Assembly (NCBI GenBank): GCA_937880075.1
Contig: CALFLM010000017.1
Location: forward strand, 1-64,000
Source: an uncultured Romboutsia sp.
GTDB taxonomy: Bacteria; Bacillota; Clostridia; Peptostreptococcales; Peptostreptococcaceae
Reading direction: 5' to 3'
Length of the DNA: 64,000 bases
Of the stretch, positions 55,577 to 64,000 are shown in pieces. Each line of letters begins with the position of its first letter. Position 1 is the stretch's first letter. The translations under genes and the position numbers were made by a program. The notes beneath the pieces are model-generated. The model saw nothing but the letters and a program-made list of their open reading frames with translations. It did no database searches and was not told where the DNA came from.

Positions 55577-56028
55577 TATTTTGTCAGCTCCTCAACTATT
55601 TTTTCGTATTTTTCTCCAACTGGATTTAATATCATTTCTCTAGACATATCTTTATATTTTAACTCTATATATAAATACTCATCTGGAAGTATATCTTCTA
55701 TCAAGTTTGCCCATTCTATGATGCATACACCTTCACCATTTATATAATCATCATATCCTATATCATACATTTCATCACTACTACCAATTCTATATACATC
55801 AAAATGATATAAAGGCATTTTTCCTTCATATTCATTCACTATTGTAAATGTCGGGCTCGTTATGTAATCATCTACTTCTAGTGCTTTAGCAAGACTTTGA
55901 GTCATTGTAGTTTTTCCTGCACCTAAATCTCCGATTAAGCATATTACACTTCCCGGTGTAAGTAAATTCCCTAATTTATATCCGATTTCTTTAGTTTTAT
56001 TTTCATCTTCTAAATATATTTTAATCAT
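55576..56028 (-). CDS. tsaE: t6A synthesis ATPase TsaE
   Basis: About 150 residues: P-loop IGDLGAGKTTMTQ, TSPTFTIVNEY, and HFDVYRIGSSDEMYDIGYDDY. The ATG at 56028 gives the usual family length and has GGAG nearby; the longer frame from 56076 has no site and would add 16 non-conserved residues. First gene of the operon. Confidence 0.94.
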   Translation of the reverse strand: MIKIYLEDENKTKEIGYKLGNLLTPGSVICLIGDLGAGKTTMTQSLAKALEVDDYITSPTFTIVNEYEGKMPLYHFDVYRIGSSDEMYDIGYDDYINGEGVCIIEWANLIEDILPDEYLYIELKYKDMSREMILNPVGEKYEKIVEELTK

Positions 56029-56164
56029 TATTTTCATCTCCATTAAATTACGAGTCTTCTTTAATATAATTATCAACTAGATATTATTATAGTATAACAT
56101 TTTATTATTATAAAGTATTTCTAATTTGTGTATATCTTATTGTTGACTTTTTAATATAAATTCA

Positions 56165-56282
56165 ATATATATGTTTTAATTAAAATACTTCATTAAGTAA
56201 AATTATTATTTTGTATTGTTCAAAAGTACCATAAATAATAAAAGTATTTTATAATGTAGAATTATTCTTAGAATATATATAC
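56165..56282. repeat. Family C dispersed repeat, copy 4
   Basis: About 118 bp, from TATATATGTTTTAATTAAAA to TTAGAATATATATACT, closely matching the 31.9 kb copy. It lies upstream of tsaE at the border of the accessory island. Confidence 0.8.
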
Positions 56283-57074
56283 TATTAAATTAAGAGTATA
56301 CGTTAAATGAAACCATAAAGGTTTTTAAGGATATTGATATATATTTAAAAACCTTTTTTATTTTCTCTATATTCCTAACCCCTTTTTAAATAAAAATTTA
56401 TGTCTATAGTATATCTATAGGCTATTTCTTTTTTTAAATTATCTGAGCTATGTATCATAGAGAAACTTTATTTCTCCGATGATATATGCTTGCTACTGTT
56501 AATTATATATTTCTAAAAATTTTTATTAAACTATGCATATAATTCCACTTATGTGACCATACTTAAGATACAAGGGATATTTACTCCCCCAAATTAAAAT
56601 ATTCCTTATTCCCCCTAAAGCACTTACTATCGGAAAGTAAGTGCTTTTAAATTTATATTTATATATATTATCCTTAAAAAATTTCATATCATAATTTCCT
56701 TGTACGTAAAAAAAAGCATCTAAATTATAGATGCTTAATTATTCTTTTAATATATTTTTTATAAATTTTATTGATTCTTAACATAGTGCAATTAAAATTA
56801 AAACAAAACTTATTGTATTATTAAATGATATATCTATTAATGGATTGAACTCCATTTAATCGCTTCCATATAAACATTAGTATTTTATGTTCTAGTATAT
56901 TTAAAATTTTTTAACTTATTTAAAACGTATTTTCTTAACGCTGTCCTTATATTAAAATTAGGTTTTTCTAATTTTAATATAAATATATATTGAGAATATT
57001 TCTAATAATATATTTGAGAACATAATACAATTGGCAAATACTATATATGAATTTTCATTTTCAAATAGCTGATA
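56283..57074. other. Non-coding stretch with several stable hairpins
   Basis: About 790 bases without a convincing gene. Hairpins: AAAGGTTTTTAA / TTTAAAAACCTTT (56318-56360), a two-part stem at about 56446-56495 (AGCTATGTATCAT with ATGATATATGCTT), AAAGCACTTAC / GTAAGTGCTTT (56618-56650) and AAGCATCT / AGATGCTT (56713-56736). At least two have T-runs and look like terminators, which suggests small transcripts or relics of lost genes. Confidence 0.4.
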
Positions 57075-57203
57075 TTACCAATTAGACCTTAATAATTCAT
57101 CAATATACCCAACAAATAATCTTGATAATATAAAAGTAATAATTACAGAAAATACACCTATAATTATCATTTTAATACTAATCTTTATTTTTCCTTGATT
57201 CAT
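57075..57203 (-). CDS. 42-residue single-helix membrane peptide
   Basis: Starts MNQGKIKISIKMIIIGVF, has one membrane helix (about 12-32) and ends YIDELLRSNW. A convincing AAAGGGGATGG site precedes the ATG, which argues for a real gene. It lies downstream of the ABC transporter in the island, in the same direction. It might be a peptide factor, immunity protein or small regulator of the transporter; no family recognised. Confidence 0.5.
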   Translation of the reverse strand: MNQGKIKISIKMIIIGVFSVIITFILSRLFVGYIDELLRSNW

Positions 57204-57598
57204 TTATTTTATGCCATCCCCTTTTACTTTATTTTAAAAAATATAATAATTATGACCTTATTATTTTATAATATTTTATTTATAATTTTGTCACAGATTT
57301 AAAAGCTTTCTAATCCACTTATAATTAAGAAAAGAACTCTAAATATTTAGGGTTCTTTTCTTATCAACGGACGAAGTTTTTGGTAACATGATATATTTCA
57401 ATTGCATGTCGATTAATCGAAGTAAATTTTTTATTTATTGTTGTTACATAGCATTTGTAATTACTTTTACAATATCGTTAAAAACTTCTAGATACATTTT
57501 TGGATTTTCTAAAGTCCTTTTTTATATTTTAGATTTATTAATTTTATTTTTCTCTAAAAAGTGTACTAATCTGTATTTTTTTTAATTTTCTAAAGGCA
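57204..57598. other. Gap with terminator and possible decayed frames
   Basis: A strong hairpin AAGAAAAGAAC / GTTCTTTTCTT lies at 57328-57363. Between 57370 and 57590 the minus strand shows short fragments such as MYLEVFNDIVKVITNAM and RLIDMQLKYIMLPKTSS broken by stops, perhaps a remnant of a transposase or of the truncated permease's neighbour. Nothing intact. Confidence 0.35.
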
Positions 57599-57967
57599 TT
57601 AAATGAAGAAATATATATTATGAAATATATATTTATCTTTATATCCAATACTTTTATAAATTGCTATATCAAAAAATTTGTCATTTATAGATTGTTTTAA
57701 TAAAATATTTATTAATATAAATGTAAGTAGAATTATTAATAAAATAAGTGAATTAATTATATGTTTTACAGTAGTTATCATTTCATAATCTCCATATATA
57801 TTTTTTTTATTTATATAAATGCTGTTAATACTCTCATTTAAAATTATAGATGTATTGAATAAAATATTAATTAAAGATATAAAGATAGTCATTATAATAA
57901 TATATATCTTTATTTTGGATTTATCTCTTTTAATATTCAATAATGATAAATTTATTATATTTTTCAT
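57599..57967 (-). pseudogene. Truncated FtsX-type permease
   Basis: 122 codons: one N-terminal helix (IYIIIMTIFISLINILFN), a short outer loop, a second helix (IINSLILLIILLTFILINILL) and the start of an FtsX motif (DKFFDIAIYKSIGYKDKYIF), then a stop. The last two membrane helices of an FtsX domain are missing. It follows the complete permease by 16 bases. Either a pseudogene or a small accessory subunit. Confidence 0.5.
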
Positions 57968-57983
57968 ATACTATTCCCTATAA

Positions 57984-59252
57984 TTAATATTTACTTCTTA
58001 TAGAGCATATTGGATCTAAATTTGTTATATATGAAATACTTTTTAAGTTTGATAATATAACACTAAAAATCATTATAAAAATTCCAATTATAATAGAAAT
58101 AAAATTAATTTCAAAGTTAAGATCACTCATATATATACTTAAATAGTTTTTTACTATAGTATTTAATAATAAGAATATAAACTTACAAACAACTAATCCT
58201 ATAAATAAACTAAATATATTTATAATTGTAGATTCATAAATGATTATCTTTTTTAATTGTCTATTTTTATATCCAAAAGCTTTTAACATTCCTAATTCAC
58301 TTTGTCTCTTCTTTAAATCATTTACATTGTTTAGAGATATATTAATTATAGATATTATAAATATAACAATAGAAATAATAGTACCTATATAAATGATTGT
58401 TTTATATAACTCATTTAATAAACCTACAGTTGATTTTGGAAATGCATCTATTCCTTCTCCTCTTAATTTATTTACTACATTTTTAACAGACGTATGATTA
58501 TCTACTAGAGCTATCAATGTTTTAAAATTATTAGAATTATCTATATAATGTTCATCAATCATATTGTTGTACTTTTCATTAATTATTTTTAGATCATTAT
58601 AGGGTATATACACATCACTCGGAAAGTCGTTATTATTTATTGAATCATAAACCCCTATTACTTTGAAACTATACTCAAAACCTGATAGTTCATCTATTGG
58701 ATTTTTAAATTCTATAGTCATAGTTTTTCCTAAAAAATCTTTTCCATCTAAATAATTTATACTTTCTTTTTTAAATTCAACTTGATTAGTTCCAGTTGGA
58801 TCGAAATTTTTAGGTATTATACCAACATTTTGATCATTATTATTAAAAAGATTTCCTTCAATTATATCTGGCATTTTTTGTTCAAATCCAGATATTAAAG
58901 ATATAGCATTATTGTTATTATTATTAAAAAGTTCTTTAGAATTTTTTATATCTCCTGCAATTGGCGGCTCATATTCATAAAATTCAACTATTGAACTGTC
59001 ATTTTTTAATAAATTATTTATTTTATTTTCAATATTTATATTTTGAACAGCGCTATAATCTATCATTATGGTCCTATGTTCAATAGTATTTAGTATAGAA
59101 TTTTTTATGAAATCATTTAAAGAACCCGATAGTGATGTAGTTAAAATAAATAATATAAATGAAAAAAGAGTAATAGAAAAAATCTTAAGAGTATTTTTTT
59201 TATTACGAACTATGTTTTTTATAGAGATATTTATATAGTTTTTTAATATCAT
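57984..59252 (-). CDS. ABC transporter permease, MacB/FtsX type
   Basis: 422 residues: N-terminal helix (20-45), extracytoplasmic MacB-like domain (about 50-275) with an Asn-rich run, and a C-terminal FtsX domain with three helices containing KKRQSELGMLKAFGYKNRQLKKIIIYE. Overlaps the ATPase gene by 4 bases. Possible role: export of, or immunity to, the secreted protein encoded just upstream; this is inference from position. Confidence 0.87.
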   Translation of the reverse strand: MILKNYINISIKNIVRNKKNTLKIFSITLFSFILFILTTSLSGSLNDFIKNSILNTIEHRTIMIDYSAVQNINIENKINNLLKNDSSIVEFYEYEPPIAGDIKNSKELFNNNNNNAISLISGFEQKMPDIIEGNLFNNNDQNVGIIPKNFDPTGTNQVEFKKESINYLDGKDFLGKTMTIEFKNPIDELSGFEYSFKVIGVYDSINNNDFPSDVYIPYNDLKIINEKYNNMIDEHYIDNSNNFKTLIALVDNHTSVKNVVNKLRGEGIDAFPKSTVGLLNELYKTIIYIGTIISIVIFIISIINISLNNVNDLKKRQSELGMLKAFGYKNRQLKKIIIYESTIINIFSLFIGLVVCKFIFLLLNTIVKNYLSIYMSDLNFEINFISIIIGIFIMIFSVILSNLKSISYITNLDPICSIRSKY

Positions 59253-59917
59253 AATATAAATTCCTCCAATTTACCATTTCTTAAATAAAAAGCTTTATCT
59301 GAATATTCCAATAAATTTTCATTATGAGTAACCATTACAATAGATTTCCCAATACTGGATAGGTATTGGAAATATTTCATAACTTTTTGCTCATTTTCTT
59401 TATCTAAATTTCCAGTAGGTTCATCTGCAACTATTATTGAGGCATCATTAGCTATTGCACGTGCTATGGCTACTCTTTGTTGTTCTCCACCTGAAAGTTC
59501 ATTTGGAAAACTATTATATTTATCTTCTAAACCAAAGATTCTAAGTAGTTCTATAGACTTATTTTTTAAATCTATATTTTTGTATAGGCTATTTATATAC
59601 ATTGGAATAGTTACATTTTCATATGCTTTTAATTTAGGATTTAAAAAAAATCCTTGAAATACAAAGCCTAACTCTTTCATACGTATGTCTGCTTTATCAT
59701 TATCATTTAAATTTTTAATAACTTTACCTTTGATAGATATATTTCCAGAATTAGGTGTATCTAGAAGTCCTATTATATTCAACAATGTCGATTTACCTGC
59801 TCCAGATTTTCCTAAAATCATATAAATATTAGAACTTTCTATATCTAAATTAATATTATCTAAAATAATTTTATCTTTATAATATTTATTTATATTTCTT
59901 AATGATATGTTTATCAT
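59249..59917 (-). CDS. ABC transporter ATP-binding protein (LolD/MacB-like)
   Basis: 222 residues: Walker A GKSGAGKST, Q-loop FQGFF, signature LSGGEQQR, Walker B IIVADEPTG, switch His VMVTHNE. AAGGAGATA before ATG. Coupled to the permease gene; separated from the secreted-protein gene by a terminator-like hairpin. Confidence 0.92.
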   Translation of the reverse strand: MINISLRNINKYYKDKIILDNINLDIESSNIYMILGKSGAGKSTLLNIIGLLDTPNSGNISIKGKVIKNLNDNDKADIRMKELGFVFQGFFLNPKLKAYENVTIPMYINSLYKNIDLKNKSIELLRIFGLEDKYNSFPNELSGGEQQRVAIARAIANDASIIVADEPTGNLDKENEQKVMKYFQYLSSIGKSIVMVTHNENLLEYSDKAFYLRNGKLEEFIL

Positions 59918-59932
59918 TTTCTATCTCCTTAT

Positions 59933-59975
59933 TAAAAAAATATGTACCTATAATGATTTATAGTTACATATTTTA
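59933..59975 (-). terminator. Terminator between secreted-protein and ABC genes
   Basis: On the minus strand ATATGTAaCTATAA pairs with TTATAGgTACATAT; TTTTTTT follows. It could make the ABC genes less expressed than the secreted protein. Confidence 0.75.
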
Positions 59976-59983
59976 ATTTTGTA

Positions 59984-60514
59984 TTATTTAACATACATTT
60001 TTACAGGATCACATTTAAACCAATCTATATGATCCCAATTTCCTATTGTGCTAGCTCTATTATCAAATACATATCTATACGTTCCTGCACTTTGATTTGT
60101 AAAAGAAGCTGAATATGTTTTTCCAACATTATGTAAATCAATTTTTTTGCTCCCTAAAGAAGTTGCTCCACCTAATTTAGATTTTTGTAAAGTTACTTTA
60201 CAATAATTTGGCAAGCCTGAATTTGGTGAAGATTTTTCTATTACTGTCATACTTATTGTATGTAGTCCCGCAGGATAAGACCTATAATCACCATTTACTA
60301 ACTGATTCCCCATACTTAACGATGATTTATGAGGACTACTTGAAGTCCCACTTGTTTTTGCCTTTTCTGAAGGCATACTGATTTCTCCCTCCCCTATAGG
60401 TATAAATCTTTCTATACCTTCTATATCATCTGCAAATGAGGTAGTACCCATAACTCCTATAGTTGATACAGAAATTAAACAAGATATAATAAATGATTTA
60501 AAATTTTTAGACAT
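59984..60514 (-). CDS. Secreted protein of unknown function in the ABC island
   Basis: About 176 residues: a signal peptide (FIISCLISVSTIGVMGTTSFA, cleavage likely before DD), a Ser/Lys/Gly-rich segment (about 45-70), then a beta-rich domain with SYPAGLHTISMTVIE, SAGTYRYVFDNRAS and WDHIDWFKCDPVKMYVK; only two cysteines. Downstream lies a MacB-type ABC transporter, a layout like lactococcin-972-type bacteriocin loci, but the mature sequence does not match that family by eye. The ATG at 60514 has AAGG ten bases upstream; one at 60523 lacks room for a site. Confidence 0.65.
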   Translation of the reverse strand: MSKNFKSFIISCLISVSTIGVMGTTSFADDIEGIERFIPIGEGEISMPSEKAKTSGTSSSPHKSSLSMGNQLVNGDYRSYPAGLHTISMTVIEKSSPNSGLPNYCKVTLQKSKLGGATSLGSKKIDLHNVGKTYSASFTNQSAGTYRYVFDNRASTIGNWDHIDWFKCDPVKMYVK

Positions 60515-60582
60515 AAATTTCATCCTTATATCATATATTAGTATTTAAATTTTAAATTGGAATAAATTCCCTTTTTAGTATA

Positions 60583-61482
60583 TCATAATATATATCTATG
60601 CGTAAATTTATTGTTAAATGGAGTTATTTGGATATTATTGTAAGTGAGATTGCAAATTGAACAAAATGGAGGGACTGACATGCGTGTAAAAAATCCATAT
60701 CTTCTTATAACTCTAAACCCCTTCTGATGTATATGTTGTGTTAATTTACATATAAATTCTAAGACATCTATAGTTACAGTTATCTTCTTTTTAGTTTTCT
60801 TATTTTCATACCAGAATGTAACTGATTTATCATTATATCTACTTACTCTATATTCAACGATAGCTGGTCTTGCTAGATATCTACCTATATATTTTGTAGC
60901 TTGTTTTATATTAGTTAAATCTATTTCTGCATCTAAATAAAAACCTTCATTATATTTTTTGTATAACTTATTTACCAATCTTTTAGTCCTTATATCTGTA
61001 AAATTCTTTTTATTATATCTAACACTAATTGCTGCCAAAACTTTCTCATAAATTTATAGTATATATGGGATACTTTCTTAAACCACTTGTTATTTTTACC
61101 TATTCCACCTTCGGTAAATAATGCATGTATATGTGGATTCGATTTTAAATCAGATTCAAAAGTATGAACTACAGCTATTAATCCTACTTCATAACTCACT
61201 TTTACTTTATTTTGATAATAACTTGATACCACTCCATATACAGCATCTTGTAAGTCTTTTAATCGCTCTCGCTTTTGGTAAAAGTAGTTTCTTAATTCTT
61301 CTGGTATTGTAAATACAGCATGTCTATGAGTTACATTTAACATATTATCTATTTGCTTATCTAACCATTTTAAAGAATACAATCTTGCACATTTACTACA
61401 AAACTTAGTTTTACATGTGAGTCCATGAATATACTCTTCTTTGCATTCTAAACATTTATGCTTAATATATCCATTTCCTATA
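60583..61482 (-). pseudogene. Broken IS91-family transposase (Y2 type)
   Basis: Reading from 61482: an N-terminal zinc domain (CENIGNGYIKHKCLEC, CKTKFCSKCARLYSLKW), then the Y2_Tnp domain with HRHAVFTIPEELR and NPHIHALFTEGG. Near 61020, at an A-rich run, the frame shifts; the second frame continues as RLVNKLYKKYNEGFYLDAE, YIGRYLARPAIVEYRVS and VTFWYENKKTKKKI. The N-terminal segment is missing and the C-terminal end is aberrant. It is a dead relic of a rolling-circle transposon. Confidence 0.85.
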
Positions 61483-61524
61483 TTTTCACAATTTTTAAGG
61501 CATCATAATCCCCTTGTAATTAAA

Positions 61525-61557
61525 AAATACCAAGTACTTATAAAAGCACTTGGTATG
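61525..61557 (-). terminator. Terminator after ribU
   Basis: ACCAAGTgC pairs with GtACTTGGT; TATTTTTTAATT follows on the minus strand. Confidence 0.8.
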
Positions 61558-61560
61558 TCA

Positions 61561-62178
61561 TTACTTAACTTTATTTAAAACTTTTTCAGTTTTTTTATAC
61601 ATCGGTAATGTTAACAAAGACATTAACCCTGACTTTAATATATTAAATGGAGCTATCATCCATATTACAAAACTCATTTTACTATCTATAGCTGGATTTA
61701 TAGTTGCCCCCATAGAAACTACTACATCTATTGACCATCCTATTTTTGCATAGAAAGGTAATATTATAAAATAGTTTGCTATACATCCTACTACTGTCAT
61801 CACTATAATTCCACCTACAAGACCTACAATAACTCCTGAAACATTTCTTTTTTTAGAATATATATATGAAACCATAAAAACAAAAGATCCACCTATTAAG
61901 AAGTTAGCAAATTCTCCAACTCCACCTGTAGTTGACATTCCAGTTATAAATTGAAGTAAATTTTTAAGAAATACTATAGTAACTCCTGCCATAGGCCCCA
62001 ATGCTATTCCACCTAATAATGCTGTTAAATCTGATATATCTATTTTTAGAAATTCAGGAAATAACATAGGTAATGGAACTGATATAAACATAAGTATATA
62101 TCCAATTGCTGAAAGTATTGATATTTTTACTAATGCTGATACTGTTAAAAATTTAGTACTTTTCATAGTTTGTTGCAC
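61561..62178 (-). CDS. ribU: Riboflavin ECF transporter S component
   Basis: 205 residues with six membrane helices: ALVKISILSAIGYILMFISVPLPMLFPEFLKIDISDLTALLGG is the RibU signature, with GPMAGVTIVFLKNLL and the GVGEFANFLIGG segment. It binds riboflavin and works with the shared EcfAA'T module, not encoded here. The start is GTG at 62178, eight bases after AGGAGGAG; an ATG 12 bases later is too far. Controlled by the FMN riboswitch upstream. Confidence 0.93.
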   Translation of the reverse strand: MQQTMKSTKFLTVSALVKISILSAIGYILMFISVPLPMLFPEFLKIDISDLTALLGGIALGPMAGVTIVFLKNLLQFITGMSTTGGVGEFANFLIGGSFVFMVSYIYSKKRNVSGVIVGLVGGIIVMTVVGCIANYFIILPFYAKIGWSIDVVVSMGATINPAIDSKMSFVIWMIAPFNILKSGLMSLLTLPMYKKTEKVLNKVK

Positions 62179-62216
62179 TTTGTACTCCTCCTAATTTTCA
62201 TATATTAGGGAAAAAT

Positions 62217-62253
62217 AAAAGCTCGAAGAGATACTTCTTCGAGCTTATTTTTT
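62217..62253 (-). terminator. Riboswitch-controlled terminator ahead of ribU
   Basis: AAGCTCGAAGA pairs with TCTTCGAGCTT; TTATTTTT follows. It is the expression platform between the FMN aptamer and ribU. Confidence 0.88.
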
Positions 62254-62313
62254 GAGTACAAGTTATATAATATACATAAAAATGTATAGAAATATACATT
62301 ACAAAAAATTAAC

Positions 62314-62430
62314 TTTTCTTCTCTCATCCAGACTATACTGTCGGCTTTGGAATTTCACCAAATCATGCTACACAAGTAGCTCGCGGGCTATACCGCCGGT
62401 AGGGAATTTCACCCTGCCCCGAAGTTCTTT
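62314..62430 (-). promoter_or_regulatory. FMN riboswitch (RFN element)
   Basis: On the minus strand: CTTCGGGGCAGGGTGAAATT, then CCGGCGGTATAGCCCGCGAG, GGTGAAATTCC, GCCGACAGTATAGTCTGGAT and GAGAGAAG, all the conserved RFN segments in order. FMN binding should promote the terminator and reduce riboflavin uptake. Confidence 0.97.
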
Positions 62431-62609
62431 CTTGCTGTTTAATTTTCCTTATCTATATAGTAATAAAGTAATCAAAAGTTTTCAATAAAAATTTTGCCTA
62501 ACTTAAAATATGTATTAATAAAACACTTCATATAACCAAAATATATCCTTAATCTCACTTTAAGAAACATTTTAATAAAGTATCTCGTATACATCCATAA
62601 TTCAAAAAA

Positions 62610-63767
62610 TTATTTTTCGTATACAACTTTTCCATCTATTATAGTAACTAATACGTTACTTTGTAATTCAAATGGGTCATTATCCCATATAACTATATCT
62701 GCATCTTTACCAACTTCTATAGAGCCAACTCTTTCATCTATACCTAGAGTTTTAGCTGGATTTATAGTTATTGCTTCTAGTGCTTTTTCTTTTTTCATCC
62801 CATGCTTTACAGCTATCCCTGCACATACAGGTAAATATTGAACTGGTATTACTGGATGGTCTGTCATTAAAGATACTTGTATCCCTTCATTTGAAAGTAT
62901 ACCAGGAGTATCAAAAGTTAAATTTCTTAATTCTATTTTAGATCTTTCCGATAAAGATGGTCCAACAACTACTGGATACCCTTCTTCTGCAAGTTCATCA
63001 GCTATTAAATGACCTTCTGTACAGTGATCTAATGTAAGTTTTATATCAAATTCTTTTGCTATTCTTATAGCTGTAAAAATATCATCAGCTCTATGTGCAT
63101 GAACTTTAAAAGGTATCTCTCCTCTTAAAACAGGTAATAAACATTCCATTTTCATATCATATTCTGGTTTGTCATGATCTTCATGTTCCATGTATAACTC
63201 AATTTGCTCTAGATACTCTTCAGCTTTCTTTAAGTATTCTCTTAAAAGAGCTGCTATTGCCATCCTTGTTTGTGGCATTTTTTCATCTCTACCATAACAA
63301 GATTTTGGATTTTCTCCAAAAGCTATTTTTGATGCAACAGGATTTTTTATAACCATTTTATCTATTCTTTTTCCATATGTTTTTATAGCTATACATTCTC
63401 CACCCATTACATTTGCACTTCCAGGTGTAGTACACACTGATGTAATTCCACCTTCTCTAGCTTCTTTAAATGTATTATCCATAGGATTTATACCATCTAT
63501 AGGATTAAGGTGTGGTGTTATAGGATCTGTTTCTTCGTTTCCATCAGCACCTTCAAATCCCATACCATCTTCCCATAGTCCTAAATGAGTATGTGCATCT
63601 ATAAATCCAGGGAAAACTAATTTACCTTCTGCATCTATTACTTTAGCATCTTGAGGTATTTCTAAGCTTTCTCCTATTTCTTTTATCTTTTTATCTTCTA
63701 TTAAAATATTACCTTTTATTATTCCATTGGTAATTGTATTAATTGTTCCATTTTTTATAAATATCAT
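62610..63767 (-). CDS. Amidohydrolase-family protein (imidazolonepropionase-like)
   Basis: 385 residues: metal-dependent hydrolase barrel with GKLVFPGFIDAHTHLG (HxH), KVHAHRADD and LDHCTEGH (metal His), MTDHPV (metal Asp) and the C-terminal NPAKTLGIDERVGSIEVGKDADIVIWDNDP. The substrate is not clear; relatives act on cyclic amides or peptides. GGAGATTAAG before ATG. It begins 20 bases after the tex-like gene, so the two are probably cotranscribed. Confidence 0.9.
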   Translation of the reverse strand: MIFIKNGTINTITNGIIKGNILIEDKKIKEIGESLEIPQDAKVIDAEGKLVFPGFIDAHTHLGLWEDGMGFEGADGNEETDPITPHLNPIDGINPMDNTFKEAREGGITSVCTTPGSANVMGGECIAIKTYGKRIDKMVIKNPVASKIAFGENPKSCYGRDEKMPQTRMAIAALLREYLKKAEEYLEQIELYMEHEDHDKPEYDMKMECLLPVLRGEIPFKVHAHRADDIFTAIRIAKEFDIKLTLDHCTEGHLIADELAEEGYPVVVGPSLSERSKIELRNLTFDTPGILSNEGIQVSLMTDHPVIPVQYLPVCAGIAVKHGMKKEKALEAITINPAKTLGIDERVGSIEVGKDADIVIWDNDPFELQSNVLVTIIDGKVVYEK

Positions 63768-63787
63768 CTTAATCTCCTCTGCTTTAG

Positions 63788-64000
63788 CTACATTTTCATA
63801 GATAAAGCTACTCTCTTTTTATTCATATCAACTCCTATGACTTTTACATCAACTATATCTCCTACTGTAACAACAGTCATAGGGTCTTTTACATATCCCT
63901 TACTCATTTCAGATTTGTGTACTAATCCATCATTTTTTATTCCAATGTCAACAAATGCACCAAAGTCAACTACATTTCTTACAGTTCCTTTTAATATCAT
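63788..64000 (-). CDS. 3' end of a tex-like gene (S1 RNA-binding domain)
   Basis: The last 70 or so codons of a gene that continues beyond the window. The visible part is an S1 domain: MILKGTVRNVVDFGAFVDIG, DGLVHKSEMS, VGDIVDVKVIGVDMNKKRVALSMK. This matches the C-terminal S1 domain of Tex (YdcI) transcription accessory proteins best; other S1 proteins are possible. Partial. Confidence 0.8.
   Translation of the reverse strand: MILKGTVRNVVDFGAFVDIGIKNDGLVHKSEMSKGYVKDPMTVVTVGDIVDVKVIGVDMNKKRVALSMKM

Noticed and set aside
57388..57585. Plus-strand frame of 65 codons, hydrophobic
   Set aside because: No ribosome binding site, composition follows AT-rich DNA, and the opposite strand carries broken frames of a likely relic.
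59984..60514. Lactococcin 972-type bacteriocin
   Set aside because: The gene layout is similar, but the mature protein is longer and shows none of the Tyr/His/Gly pattern I associate with that family; left as an unknown secreted protein.
1..64000. CRISPR array or cas genes, suggested by the C. difficile-like TA locus
   Set aside because: No regularly spaced repeats of 25-40 bases and no cas-like protein were seen on either strand.
1..64000. rRNA, tRNA or replication origin
   Set aside because: No GC-rich structured stretch, CCA-ended cloverleaf or DnaA-box cluster was recognised.

Overview
This window comes from a very AT-rich, Gram-positive, spore-forming anaerobe of the Clostridia, most probably Peptostreptococcaceae (Clostridioides / Paeniclostridium / Romboutsia type). 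This is inferred from base composition, strong AGGAGG-type ribosome binding sites, a spore photoproduct lyase, Rex, the HrcA/CIRCE system, and a gene order that, from memory, resembles the Clostridioides difficile backbone (tsaEB-rimI-tsaD, rex, NlpC hydrolase, pyr genes, groESL, guaBA). No rRNA, tRNA or CRISPR array was recognised. Most genes lie on the minus strand.

Layout. 1-12 kb holds a hemolysin III membrane protein, a Met-rich protein, a HAD phosphatase, a zinc-ribbon protein, a three-gene operon (DUF5685-like protein, Cys-rich TPR protein, membrane protein), a DUF4003 protein, a decayed stretch, an ECF sigma/anti-sigma pair, and a spore photoproduct lyase lacking the usual catalytic cysteine. 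12-19 kb holds ribosomal protein L25, a two-component system with its FtsX-type ABC transporter, a TipA-like MerR regulator, and a type I toxin-antitoxin locus with a second, orphan antitoxin-like RNA 1.1 kb away. 19-30 kb holds htpG under a CIRCE operator, a purine permease, a BMP lipoprotein, guaA-guaB behind a guanine riboswitch, and larB-larC with larC split across a -1 frameshift site. 30-36 kb is a sugar/glycoside cluster: a GPH transporter, two TIM-barrel isomerase/epimerase domains and two Gfo/Idh/MocA dehydrogenase domains, one pair fused. 36-47 kb holds groESL (CIRCE), cardiolipin synthase, an 8-oxoguanine glycosylase, paired deoxynucleoside kinases, a YeiH exporter with a divergent LysR regulator, pyrE beside a broken pyrD, and an SH3b-NlpC/P60 hydrolase. 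47-56 kb holds a ferredoxin, Rex, an ABC-F protein, a MATE pump, YtxG/YtxH-like stress proteins and the t6A operon tsaE-tsaB-rimI-tsaD. 56-61.5 kb is an accessory island: a secreted protein, an ABC transporter with a truncated second permease, a 42-residue membrane peptide and a broken IS91-family transposase. 61.5-64 kb holds ribU with an FMN riboswitch, an amidohydrolase, and the 3' end of a tex-like gene.

Three families of short dispersed repeats lie between genes: family A (about 90-103 bp, ends GGGGCTGTCGCA, four copies), family B (113 bp, 14-bp inverted ends, three copies) and family C (about 118 bp, three copies plus one cut by the window edge). The least ordinary items are the type I toxin-antitoxin locus with its orphan antitoxin RNA, the larC frameshift, the fused epimerase-dehydrogenase with a relic internal start, and the decayed pyr locus.
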